From Pseudogymnoascus destructans (taxonomy: Eukaryota > Ascomycota > Leotiomycetes > Thelebolales > Thelebolaceae): 64,000 bases of DNA. Each line of letters starts with the position of its first letter. The stretch's first letter is position 1. This document shows positions 42,212 through 53,180 of the stretch, in pieces. A program made the translations under genes and the position numbers. The notes under the pieces were generated by a model. It was not told the DNA's origin. It saw nothing but the letters and a program-made list of their open reading frames with translations, and searched no databases. The DNA is taken from contig NW_020167523.1 in the NCBI RefSeq assembly GCF_001641265.1, positions 1,724,592 through 1,788,591 on the forward strand. The letters are read 5' to 3'.

Positions 42212-45175
42212 GGAGAATTATGTGACCGGAAAAATCGAGGCAGCAGATGACAGTAAGAGGAGTGCGGCAAGCACTGAATTCGAATAGAGCTTGCCTATCC
42301 TGCTGCCGTTGAGAAGATAATTAGGCGAAGAGTATCTGGAGGGGTTGGCGTGCTGTCATTGACGATAATGTGCGTTATTTGTTGTCCTTGGATTCGGGGT
42401 TCTCTTGTGTAAACAAAGCTCGGGATTCTGGCGAGGAAACCGCGTCGTGGTGTTTCAGGCCATCAGGCACAAACTTTGATCGTGTCACGTGATATAAAAG
42501 CGACTTCGCGTACTTTTGGTTGTTTGTTTACTTTGGATATCAACTCCACGACCAGCTCAGTATAAGCCACAACAGTATTCCTGAAACTGTGAATCATGGC
42601 ATGGGAATCATACTTTAGATTTGATTATCCTGACAATTTCGAGGCAGAAGCAGTTTGGACATCCTGACAATTGAAAACAAGCAGAAGATGACTGGAGATG
42701 ACAGCTTCGGCGTGGAGATGATGTGTGTAACTGACCCTGACGTTTTGGCATGGTTGTACTATTTTGAGGCTCCTTGATTGCTCATAACACAATCCCAGCC
42801 GCAGCAAGAGCCGCCTGTTACAATGGCTTCCCGCACGTTTCGTCACCCCTGACAGCCTTTTTGGTGATTTTACGCTGCTATACCTCTTCGCAACTCCGAA
42901 TTATTGGCGGCAAGGGTGGCCTATACTTTGCCATATTGAGGCTCGTGTCAGTGTCACTGAACGTGGACGACCCCGGAAAGCCAAAAGAGCTCTTGAGGTC
43001 GTACTAGAAGCTCAAACAGCCCTGATGCGGTGATATACTTGCAGATCCTGCGGAAATGAAGATGAAAAGCGGAGAGGGATTCATTGTGGAATAGAAATGA
43101 TGATATTAAACACAAATGAGCCCTTGATGGAAATGGGACGGTAACGAAGAGGCTATGGCACGATTTGGTTTTCCGTCCACGCTCATATTAGGTCTTTTTT
43201 GAATTAATTGGTGATTTATGAACCTGGCTCCAGAGAAAAGCCACGGGGGTTGCTGTGACTTTCTTTCGTTCAACCTAGACCAGGCATATCCCGAGGCAAA
43301 TTAATTCTCAACTTCATCGCTCCGTTTATATAGTTACAGTAGCAGCTCTGGAAAGTGGTTGGCTCGAGCCACGTGGGTAGTCCAGATCAACGCAACGGTT
43401 AACTGCAGATTTCTGGCAATAGCTATCGCCAACTTTCAACATCTTGCCGACTCGAAGAATTGGGGATTGCCAACTATGGCCTGGCCCCGGGGCAACTCGT
43501 GGGAGAAAAGCCGTGCCCTAGCTTGAACTGGTTCCGGTTCTGGGTCAAGCACAGTAAATCCTCAATATGATAATCCTCTACGTTGCAATACTCTCACATT
43601 AAGAATCCATTGTCGGGTCCCAGATCGTCCAGGTGAGCGGATACGATATCTTGAAATAAGACTCCCTCTTATGTTCTTATTGATTTCTAGGTTCCGATGG
43701 TAGTATTCTACTGCGGTATCATCCTTCGGCTCTTTATTCTGTGCATGACCTCAACTCTCTCTTCGAGGTCCCCTCTCCTGTTGGCCAGCGAGAGAGACTA
43801 GCCGCGATGAACCTTTGCCAGCTCAAAATCTTCGGCGTTGCAAGACATGACGGCATGGGGACGCTGGATTTCAGACGCGCCTACTTGCATGGCTGTCCTG
43901 TGGGTCATCAGAGTCAAAGCAATGACAAATACATGCCATTATTTGGGGAATAGCAATCCTTCCTTAACAAGCTTCTCGAATGGCTATGGAAACTTCCTTG
44001 CGGAGCTACACTCCTGTCTTTGATGGCATATGCAATATACGGATGCTCACGCCGACAAGAAGCATGATCAAATCCGGAAATGTTAATAAAAAAGAGACGG
44101 GATATATTCCTTTGGCACATTCTTACATGACTTCTGACACCGAGATGTCAACCTCAACGATAGCAAGCACCAAGCTACCCTGCTCCTTGCATCGAGTCAA
44201 TCAAGTTGTCTTACTACGGAAGATGCTGTGATAGGCACTTTCTTTCTCCCCAGCCACAAGAGTCAGGGCCGGAAACACATCCATGCGGCAATTCTGCTGC
44301 ATAAATATGCAGCTATCCGCCTGTCCTGCAGCCACCACCCGTAACCACATATTCGCCTAACCCCATTCAAACACTACTTCCTCCCGTTACGGCGTTAGAA
44401 TTTGTGTGCTGCTGTCAAACCACGGTTTCATCGGGGTAGAAATAGACCCCTGTCCATCCAAGCAGCCAGCCAGAAACTCTTTCGACTGGAAACTTGCAGC
44501 TACTGGGACCTACTGAGACTAATTTTCTCGAAGCTGTACCATGTTCCATCACCAAGGGAGACTTTGCCGTCCGTCTGGGGTTATGTGGATAGGCATAGCG
44601 GACGAGGATGCGGACTGTTATCGTATTTACCTCCAGTATTCGCTGGCGGCTTGTCATCCTGATGGAGCCCCTGAAACGCCGTTGAATGGCCCCTTGGATC
44701 CGTTGATAAGAATCATCTCTTACCCTTGAACAGCGCGACAAATAAAGGAAGACACGTTAACACGCAGACAGCCCTTTCAAGAGCCTGCATAATCCTGCAT
44801 GTTCACCTAGCAACCCTCGGCTCATAAATATTAGTGTGCGTGCAAACGGAGTCTCATATGTTCACTGGCTATCACTAAGACACCACCACCAAGGGCCGTA
44901 GACCCCGCCGAGAAAACTCACATATCCAGAACCGACCCAAGAATTTTTCTTTCCAGTGCTCTTTGAATCTTTATTCCGAGCCTTCCAAGGCTGCTTGCAT
45001 GGGGTTGACTGGGCATCTATATCCTCACTCATTCATTCCAAGGACTCAACCATCGACATCAAGTTGACTGCATTGCTTTAAAAGTCGGAGCCAACGACTT
45101 ACAACTTATTCTGGAACACCGTCTGAGACCTTCAATAGCTCGTCGGAAGGGCCAGCAGCAGTTCTCTTCAGCGCT
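42212..45175. promoter_or_regulatory. Long divergent intergenic region, TOP2 and APSES gene
   Basis: Nearly 3 kb without a supported gene. The TOP2 side has TCACGTGA at 42485-42492 followed by TATAAAAG. The APSES-gene side includes many short open frames in a region likely transcribed as a long leader, as is common for APSES regulators. Open frames at 43741-43953 and 44402-44662 show no family resemblance. CCACGTGG-like sequence lies at 43371-43378. Confidence 0.5.
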
Positions 45176-46993
45176 ATGCTTTCCTTGTCTTCGCTTCTCA
45201 ACCCCATATCTACCTCAGAGTCTCGATGGATTGGTTTACCTTCGAGCTCTCCATCTTACTATTCGCATCTATCTCCAAACGAAAGCCCGCGACCCAGTGG
45301 CCTACAGTCTTCAGCAAAATCTAAGATGAGTAAAGATGGTGCTGTCTTTTTTAAAGGCAAGGTTATGGGAACTGTCATGTTTCCTCCGTTTGAGAACCTT
45401 GACCCAGAGAGCGCTCGGGAAGTCCAGAAGTACAAGGTGTTTCCCCTCGGAGAGATTGTGAAATATCCTCGCCATATCCCATACAACAGCGAGAAGAAAA
45501 GCTTCCTTGAGAAAACTGGTCGACACAGCTTTGAAGGTAGGATTGCAATATATATTCTTGGCATTGCTGACATCACTATCAGTTTTCCAATACACGTTCC
45601 GACTTCCAGGAGAAGAGAAAGAACACACGGTAATGTGGGACTACAATATCGGGCTTGTCCGTATTACGCCTTTCTTCAAGTGCTGTAATTACTCGAAGGT
45701 TCGCCTCTCTGTTCTCGAAACTACCACACTTTCTAATGAACCGCAGACCATTCCAGCCAAGATGCTTAATATGAATCCGGGGCTCAAAGAAATTACCCAC
45801 AGCATCACAGGAGGTGCACTTGCTGCTCAAGGTATGGCCTGTTCTTCCAGCATTTCGGACAAATAATCTGACATGGTGAAGGATACTGGATGCCATATCC
45901 ATGTGCCATGGCATTATGCGCAACCTTCTGTGCCAACATCGCCGGCGCTCTCATCCCGATATTCGGGCCTAGTTTCCCATCACAATGCACACCCAACGAG
46001 TCCCCTCTCTGTGGGCGAATGGTTATCGACCCATCGGTCATTATCCATGGCACCAAAGAAGCTATAGCCTTCCGTTCTGCTGCCACAAATGGTCCCACGT
46101 CCAACCCATCTTCACCCGCATCTCAAAATCCGACGCCCAGTCCTAACCAGCGAACGGTTCGAACAATTGACTCTGTGTCACCCCGAAGTACACCCAATGA
46201 TTTTCCCCTGGTCCACGAGCAAGCCACGAAGAGGCTGAAGCCAAAACGCCGAGGGCCCCTTCGCGGCGAAATCACTGACACGGAGTCCGAGACTAGCATG
46301 CCATACCAAAAATTTGACCGAGCACAGTTCTCCGGTCCGCCCACGCCAATGACAGCATACACCCCTCTTCCATCATCTCCTGCTTCAGGCTACACCTCGT
46401 CCGGTTGGACAACGGCGAACTCGCATCCCCAGGTGCGATTTGCGCAGCAAAACAAGACTGCTTTTTCGGCTAATGGGAAAATCACCTCGAGAGAGCATGA
46501 AATACAGCGCCAGGTGCCGGGTTGGAGGTCTCGAGCCCTCCAACACCCTCCAACTCCACCGTATCCTGCGACTCCAAACCAAAGTCCGGTTGCGAGCCCT
46601 TGGCTAAGCGCCATACCTCGCACTGCAGGTGAGCACGGGTTTGGGGGCCCGGCTATGAACCAAAACACTCTTTCACCAATGAGACCTCGTGGAATGGTTG
46701 GGTTGGGGATCAGAGGGGTTGGTATGGATGAGGAGGTTTATGATGCGGATAGTGATGGCAGCCCAAATGTCAGCCCAAAGCGGGTAAAGGGGGATAGGGA
46801 GGTAATCGAAGACGTGGAGAGCCAAAATGGGAGCTCAGACAACGTTGCGTGGCTTGCAAAGGTTAACTCATCTCTTGAGAAAGGGGTGGGCGAAGAGGAG
46901 AAGAGTGCGGCGCTGATGCTTATGTGTCTTAGCGTTGGCGAGGGGAACGGAATCGAACAAGGCACGAAGAGAAAGAGGGCAGCAAGTTTGTGA
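45176..46993 (+). CDS. APSES/KilA-N DNA-binding protein, Xbp1-like
   Basis: Exons 45176-45536, 45583-45698, 45747-45831 and 45882-46993 give 557 residues; introns are 46, 48 and 50 nt. The domain lies between about residues 120 and 230: VMWDYNIGLVRITPFFKCC, YSKTIPAKMLNMNPGLKEI, HSITGGALAAQGYWMPYPCA, ALCATFCANIAGALIPIFGP. It is the KilA-N/APSES fold as found in fungal Xbp1-type repressors, which act in stress and quiescence. The remainder is Ser/Pro-rich and likely disordered, with KRLKPKRRGP (a possible nuclear signal) and a short basic C-terminus KRKRAASL. The third acceptor is AAG rather than CAG but fits the family join GYWMPY. A long upstream region suggests leader control. Confidence 0.85.
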
Positions 46994-47706
46994 TGGTAAT
47001 CAAAATGGAGATCGAGGCTGGATACACTGAATATGAGCACACGGTAACGAGCTATGTCGATACGATGACGGCCATAGGCAGGCCATGGACACAACGAATA
47101 TGGAAAATGGGGCTCGGGGTTTGAATATTGTATACTGCGCGATTTTAGCAGAGCATGTCATTTAGTTTTGGCTTTAATTAGAATGTATTGTTGAATCCAG
47201 ATGAAGTATTCTGTATTCTGGATTTGCAGTTGCGGGCGCTTTGTTGAGCAATTTTTTGGTATCCGCTGATATGCAGTCTTTATACTGTCATATTTTATAT
47301 GGGATGATAATAGTTACCATGAGAATACTTTACTTGCACGAAGGTCATTCATGAGTCAATTTTGTGTGGCAGAATGCTTTAATTGATATTTTATTATTTG
47401 TTTAGCCCCATACCATATAGATATTGAAAAGAAGCACAAATTGGCCTCAACACCAACTCGAAAGGATGAAAAATCGGAATGACGTGTGATTCGCCGATAA
47501 ATGTATTCCTTTGGACGGTTGAAGAAATACTTACGAAAAATATCAAAATATGAGTAGATTCCCCAGTTAGTGGAAGAATTTGTGGCATCTTGTTCCCCAC
47601 CTTGGTCTCTATGACCCGCGAGTCTTCAACCTTGATTGTATCCAATTCTTCCAAGCAATTCCCTGCGATACCTTTTCAACACTTGAATCTTGCTAGCAAG
47701 CTCTGC
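46994..47706. other. Intergenic region between APSES gene and GTPase remnant
   Basis: About 710 bp with no recognised gene. AT-rich from 47100 to 47400. Confidence 0.5.
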
Positions 47707-49910
47707 TCACCGTCTCTCCTCGTTTTTACGCTCCTTGTACGCTTTGTCTAAAGGCTTTAGCTCCGCAGCGAATGCCATCTCAATATCGTTCCTAATGGCA
47801 GCGAGTACTGGAAGCAACGCCTTTCGAAATGCGCTGAAAGCAGTCTCCGTTTTGGCTTCTACATCCTCTTTTAGAGCGATTGAGATGTTCGGGAACAAAG
47901 TGCTGCGTTCCGAGCCACGGCCTGTCACAACACAGCGAATGACACACCGCATTTTACGCCTTAAACCACGAATTTCGTAACTTAATATCTCAACAACCCT
48001 TTAATAATAGGTTATAAAAATTTGTACTTCATTTTTTATAGGCGTTTAAAGAGCTTGTTTGGATTTTAAAGCAATTAACCTTGTGGTTATTGAGATATTA
48101 AGTTTTGGCCCCCACTTTTGACCTAATTCTAGAATCTCATTAACTACGGCACCAATTGCTTTAAAAATCAAATAGAATACTTTAAATGCTTATAAAAGGC
48201 TAAGTAAATATTCTTATAACCTATTATTAAAGGGTTGCTACATAAGAGGATTGATTTCGCCGATGAATATAACCCGGTTCTATGTAAGCAAAGTGTTCTA
48301 ACCCAAGCTAATCCCAATGGCAGAGTTTCGTTAGACCGAATAACACTTACTTCATTTCTATCGCAAAAATTTCCGCTGTGCGATTGTAATGTTTCCCATT
48401 GGAACTCCATCTCTGATCTCATTTTCCAAATGAGTTTGCCGTTCCAATTTGTTTTCGCTCAGCGTTTCGTCTTATGGTTACCATGTTCCGACACCAAGCG
48501 CTAAACTGACCTACACATCCTAAAGTTTGCTTAGAGTTTAGGGATATGTATGCTGAGATAGGTTACTGTAATGCCACTGTATTATGTTAGAATTTGAATT
48601 GCTGATGACGAGAGGTGGAAATTACCGAATACCACTCTGAACTTTTATCTTTCGCAGCAATTTCCCAGCTGCCAATTAATTTGTCTTCGGCGGATATAAT
48701 CAGCTCATCATCCCAAAAATTTATAGCTAAGCTCACCTAGAAATGTAAGAATGTCCTTTTGAAACCCGTCCAGAAAACCAGTTTTACATCGAGACACAGC
48801 CGTGACCTCCCAAGGTTAGCTAACATAATCTAGCGGGACGAATATTACAAACCTCTTTTTCGACGTCACGAAGAGTGTGAAATATTTTTTTGTCTAGCGT
48901 GGTTGTACTGTAGGTTTAGCTGCCCGTAGCTCTGCAGAGTATAGAAGGCTCGATAGTGTCGAGTGAAGGAAATTGATGGCCTGGAGTTCCTGCGCATGAG
49001 CAGTTATGGTGTAGCAGAATCGTCGAACCGCTGGTATGCCAGAGGCCAGAACCATTTCAGCATTTCCTTTTCTGGCATATTTCTCATACGATGTGTCAGA
49101 CACGCAAAATACTTCCAGTGCTCCTTCTCCAATTTCTGGCTCGTAAACTATCTTCAGTTCTTCCTCCACGTGCGCACTGCGAGCGTTGATAAGCAGCCAA
49201 CGCCGCCGTCTAGAAAATAGTTAATAGCCGGGTTCCGGTAATGCCCAAATTAGTATAACCTACCTTAACTTCAATTTCTTTGCACGAGATTGGTTCCCAT
49301 TTGCCTTGGCCTTATCAATATCTCGGTCAAGGTTTGCCATCACTTCTTCTGATATTCTTTTATTGGGTCCACAAGAGTCCCGTCTCGCCGTTTTCTCATT
49401 GATCTCCTATTATGGTAAGCCACCACTCGAACAAACTTGAGAAGTTGAGTACAACCTCCGAATTAGTGCAAACGATTGCGATTTTCATGCCTTTTCCTCC
49501 AGTTTTGTCCCATTCTAGCCCAGCGTGGTTGGATACGACGGAAGCGAGAGACGATTTCACCGACTCGTTGCTGATTGCTCGAGAAGTTTTTGTGACGAGG
49601 AAAATATGATCACACCTCAAGGGATAACCCTGTGTCGCTTTTACTCTTGCGAGATTGGTATCACGCAAACCTGTGTCTATCGTCAGTTGATCTGTAGTAT
49701 CGCCTAGGATTCAGAGCCACTGACCTGGCAAGTCGGCAAGAATAATACCAGCTTCGAGGACCCTTGCTTCAACATAAACACTAGGGAGAATCCTGGGTTA
49801 GACGCTGGTCATCAAGAAAGAAAGTAAAAGGCACGATGCGAATCTTACCGGATTATTTTTGTAAATGGCCAAAACCGGTCTTGCATGAAGACACTTGTCT
49901 TCATGCAGCA
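47707..49910 (-). pseudogene. SLIP-GC-like dynamin-family GTPase, decayed
   Basis: Minus-strand pieces line up in the order of fungal relatives of nuclear GTPase SLIP-GC: RFWPFTKIIR, then VYVEARVLEAGIILADLPG (the G3 motif), LRDTNLARVKATQGYPLRCD, HIFLVTKTSRAISNESVKSS, IAIVCTNSE, EINEKTARRDSCGPNKRISE, LEVFCVSDTSYEKYARKGNA, ASGIPAVRRFCYTITAHAQ, LDKKIFHTLRDVEKE and TNWNGKLIWKMRSEMEFQWE. The C-terminal helix is ALKEDVEAKTETAFSAFRKA. Several canonical introns (for example GTCAGT..CACAG inside G3, GTAGGT..TTCTAG) are still in phase. Frameshifts near 48930 and 48470, a TGA near 48450 in place of Arg, a fold-back insertion at 47979-48237 and no detectable P-loop exon make it non-functional. Assignment rests on pattern memory of the family; a plain dynamin-like GTPase is the alternative. 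Confidence 0.75.
47979..48237. repeat. Fold-back/MITE-like element with nested inverted repeats
   Basis: Outer arms 47994-48017 and 48214-48237 are perfect 24-bp inverted repeats (CAACCCTTTAATAATAGG and so on). A second pair, 47979-47998 and 48085-48104, is 20 bp with one mismatch (AACTTAATATCTCAA). A third partial pair (TTTTAAAGCAATT) lies inside. AT-rich and non-coding, it interrupts the GTPase remnant. Confidence 0.75.
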
Positions 49911-51296
49911 TTCATCCGCAGTATCACCAGTGACTAAACCAGATGTTGGTAATTGAAAAATTCACTTTCAGTGGGGCTTGGGTTTTGAGTGGTTTGGTCA
50001 ACAGAGACTGGTTTTGTTTGGTTGAGGGGAGGTGAACTTCGCCGACTCGGATTGGTCTTCAAGAAGTTGGTAAAAAGATGGTGGCTCTGTTGGCCCGAAG
50101 AAGATGAGCCTCGCTGTCTCGGATTTTGGGTTTCAAGAAGTCGGTGAAAAGATCCTGGCTCCTTTGGCCTGAAGATCGAGGGAGGCTCGTCTTATCAGAG
50201 GTTAGTATTGGGCAAGTTGGTGAAAATATAATGGCTCTGTTGATTTGAGACAAATGAGCCTCGACGCCTCGATTTGGTCTAGGAGAGGTAGGCAAAAGAA
50301 AGCAAGAACTTCGATTGAAAATAAATCCTCACTCAAGCCCGGGGCTCATCTAGCTTCAAACCTAGTGAGCCACTTTGGCAGGTGAAGCTGGCAAACATTT
50401 GGAAGGAAGCTGTAGCTCGAAACCACTTGAAGTTGCTCAACGTTGTGGGTATCTGGATGCTGGTACGATTTTATGACGAGAAGTAAGATGGACGTTGTAG
50501 AAAGTAGGATTGATATTATGCTCCTCCTTCAGCTAAAATAAGAGTTGACGTCGAAGACAGCAGATGCTGTCTTCGTATTGCACGAGCGAAGTGGACAGGA
50601 CTGACGTTGTCCTGTCAAGCTTGTCTCAATAGACTGCAGTAATAGAGGAGACAACCGACTGGAATATCTACCACCTCACATTTAACTGAGAGAAGAATGA
50701 AACCGTTCAGCATGTAGTGTATAGAAAATACACCATCTATGAAAGTGAAGTTCACGTCTCAAAAACTGCCAATGGTATGACTTGACGCTGGATGACCCTG
50801 AGTGACTACTCCGCAATAAATGGGGTCATCGGCCACAAGAGCAAGTAATTGATTTCAACGCCCACAGTGAAAGCTATATGTTGAGGCAGTAGACCATAAG
50901 ACTCTGGCGGAAACCTCCCGTTTGATACTGCAGGTGTTCAAAGTTCCCACCTACGATTGAGCGTGATAAAAAGGCATGGTGACAGAATAAAACTCATATT
51001 TGATTAACTTAGCCTTCTGCTCCTCTTCTCCCCTCGGCCATCGACTTACCGTAGAGTACAAATAATGTTATTTATTCATCTGTTGGGAGGAACCATTGCC
51101 GCCAATGTCCTGACGGCGTAAGTTTACACTCTGCGGCACGGCCCGCCGACGGAAGAACGCTAGTCCTGTCCCGCTCCAGCCATCTACCCTGCCGTAATTT
51201 TTTTAACTTTTGAAATACCACCAAGATCGTCATCACTGTCGAGAAACCACCAGCCAGTCTCACTACTCGCCATAATAGGCGTATAAAGCACTCGCC
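49911..51296. other. Intergenic region with degenerate ~75-bp tandem repeats
   Basis: About 1.4 kb with no gene recognised; it lies where the N-terminal exons of the GTPase remnant would be expected. Between about 50030 and 50290 four diverged units of roughly 75 bp repeat GAGCCTCG.CTCGGAT and TTCAAGAAGT.GGT.AAAAGAT, each followed by TGGCTC.GTTGG. The last ~250 bp are the promoter side of the Cns1 gene. Confidence 0.55.
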
Positions 51297-52592
51297 ATGG
51301 GCTTTATCGAAGAAAACGAGGTCGTCGACCATCCCGCCCCCTCCGAGCCGACCCCAGACATGATTGCCGATGCCATCATGTCATACTCCATGGCCGACCC
51401 CGCCGCGACCAACCCCGCCTCGTCCACAACGATGCCCCAGCTCCCACCGTCTATGGATGCCTACCGCAACCTCTCCTCAGCCGATATCCTCGCCGATTTA
51501 AACAAAACGCCCCTGTTTATGACGGAGCTGGAGGACAATGACGAACTCGAGGCTTTCAAAGCGCTCGCCTACGAAGGCACACCGAGCGAGGTCGCCCAGA
51601 ACTTCAAGGAGCAGGGCAACGACGTCTTCAAACTACGGAGCTGGGCCGACGCGAAAGAGTTCTACTCGAAAGCTATAACCGTACTACAAGCCGAGCAGCG
51701 GAAACGAGCCCAAGAGAAGACCCTACAAGAAGGCTTACCACAAGCCGACAAAAGCGCACCACGCACCCTGAGCGCAGAAGACGAAGCCGAGATAAAAGAG
51801 CAACTAAAGCTCCTCGAAGCTTGCCTCGGAAACCGCTCAGCCTGCCACGTCCAGCTCAAGAACTACAGATCCGCCACCCTTGACTGCGCGCAAGTCATCC
51901 GCATAAACCCCAAGAACATCAAGGCCTTCTACCGCTCGGGAGTCGCGCTTCTCGCTCTCTCCAAGATCCGCGAAGCAGACGACACCTGCGCGCACGGCCT
52001 GGCGCTTGATCCTGAGCATAAGGACCTCAAGCTCCTCGCGCAACAGATCATCGAGAAGGCGGAGATAGTCGACGCGAAGAGGCAGAAAGAGGAAGCTGCT
52101 GCACTGCGCGTGAAGCAAGAGGCATACGTCTTGAAAGCTGCGCTGAAGGCGCGGGGGATCCGCATGCGCAATACGGAGCAGCCGCCGGAGATGGAGGATG
52201 CGAAGGTGCGACTCGTGCCGGACCTCGTGGACCCGACGAGTTCCCTGGTCTTCCCTACTGTGCTGCTGTACCCGCTCGTCTTGCAGAGCGACTTTATCAA
52301 GGAGTTTGGCGAGACGGAGACGGTGGGTGAGAGGCTGGGGTATATCCTTGCTGAGCAGGCGCCGTGGGATAGCCAGCATGAGTATACCCCGAGGGGCGTG
52401 GAGTGCTACGTGGAGACGATGACGGGGGGGCTTATCAAGGTGGGGCCGAAGGTGACGTTGCTGAAACTTCTAACGAGCGGATCTGTGGAGGTGGTGGATG
52501 AGGTTGTGAGGGTGTTTGTGGTGCCGAAGCTGAAAGCAGCAGAGTGGGTGGCGGATTTTAAGATGAAGAAGGCTGCTGAGAAGAAGACCTGA
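51297..52592 (+). CDS. CNS1: TPR co-chaperone Cns1/TTC4
   Basis: A single exon of 431 residues. Cns1 binds Hsp90 and Hsp70 through a TPR domain and supports translation elongation-factor folding; it is essential in yeast. NLSSADILADLNKTPLFMTE upstream of the TPR array is typical of Cns1/TTC4. Three TPR units span about residues 98-225: AQNFKEQGNDVFKLRSWADA, then LEACLGNRSACHVQLKNYRS, then AFYRSGVALLALSKIREADD. A charged helix (about 240-280) leads into the C-terminal wheel domain, with VFPTVLLYPLVLQSDFIKEF and the EQAPWDSQHEYTP stretch. The length fits the family. The start ATG follows a CT-rich leader. Confidence 0.92.
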   Translation: MGFIEENEVVDHPAPSEPTPDMIADAIMSYSMADPAATNPASSTTMPQLPPSMDAYRNLSSADILADLNKTPLFMTELEDNDELEAFKALAYEGTPSEVAQNFKEQGNDVFKLRSWADAKEFYSKAITVLQAEQRKRAQEKTLQEGLPQADKSAPRTLSAEDEAEIKEQLKLLEACLGNRSACHVQLKNYRSATLDCAQVIRINPKNIKAFYRSGVALLALSKIREADDTCAHGLALDPEHKDLKLLAQQIIEKAEIVDAKRQKEEAAALRVKQEAYVLKAALKARGIRMRNTEQPPEMEDAKVRLVPDLVDPTSSLVFPTVLLYPLVLQSDFIKEFGETETVGERLGYILAEQAPWDSQHEYTPRGVECYVETMTGGLIKVGPKVTLLKLLTSGSVEVVDEVVRVFVVPKLKAAEWVADFKMKKAAEKKT

Positions 52593-53180
52593 GAGCGGCA
52601 AGATGAGGCCTAGTGTATGACGGTGGTGTGAAGAATAGCTGTGTATCACAGCATGAGCTGAGCTCAACGCGCAGATGGCTGGCCATGACTGGGGAGGTTT
52701 GTCGGGCTATGCAAGGCTGTCCACATACTCCGTTGAAGACCCGGTGGCCATACGAGACAGAACGGGGTCAATAGCCACCTAGGGAGAACAACTCTGTCGA
52801 TATCATCTCAGAGCTTCTCGCCAGAGGTTCCCGTGGCCATAGTCCCAGCTCCACCAAGCCATATTGCATGGCTATCTGAAAGCTGGTCAGTGGGGTGGAT
52901 GGCTTGTGCCGGTTGGTTCCACGTATGAACTACGAAAGCATAAAATGAGGGAACAAGTGTGGGAGAACCCTGACAGGATATCAAATCTGTTGCACCTAGC
53001 ATATTTACTTGTAATAAATATTTGTAACCACCAATACAACGTACTCGTCTAGAACGTAAGCCTCGAGAGGGACTATACGTGAACAATCAAGCCGCCAATA
53101 AAGCTGTTCGTAAGATCTTGGTGGCTAATATATACAGTACCATCGTCAAGTTTGAACCGCACGAGTAGATTGCCTCTAAA
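52593..53180. other. Convergent intergenic region (Cns1 and PPR genes)
   Basis: Holds the 3' ends of two converging genes. No gene seen in about 590 bp. Confidence 0.5.

Noticed and set aside
43741..43953. 70-codon open frame in the APSES upstream region
   Set aside because: No recognisable family, no intron signals, length expected by chance in 3 kb.
44402..44662. 86-codon open frame upstream of the APSES gene
   Set aside because: Resembles no family and an antisense frame of similar length covers the same bases; could be leader sequence at most.
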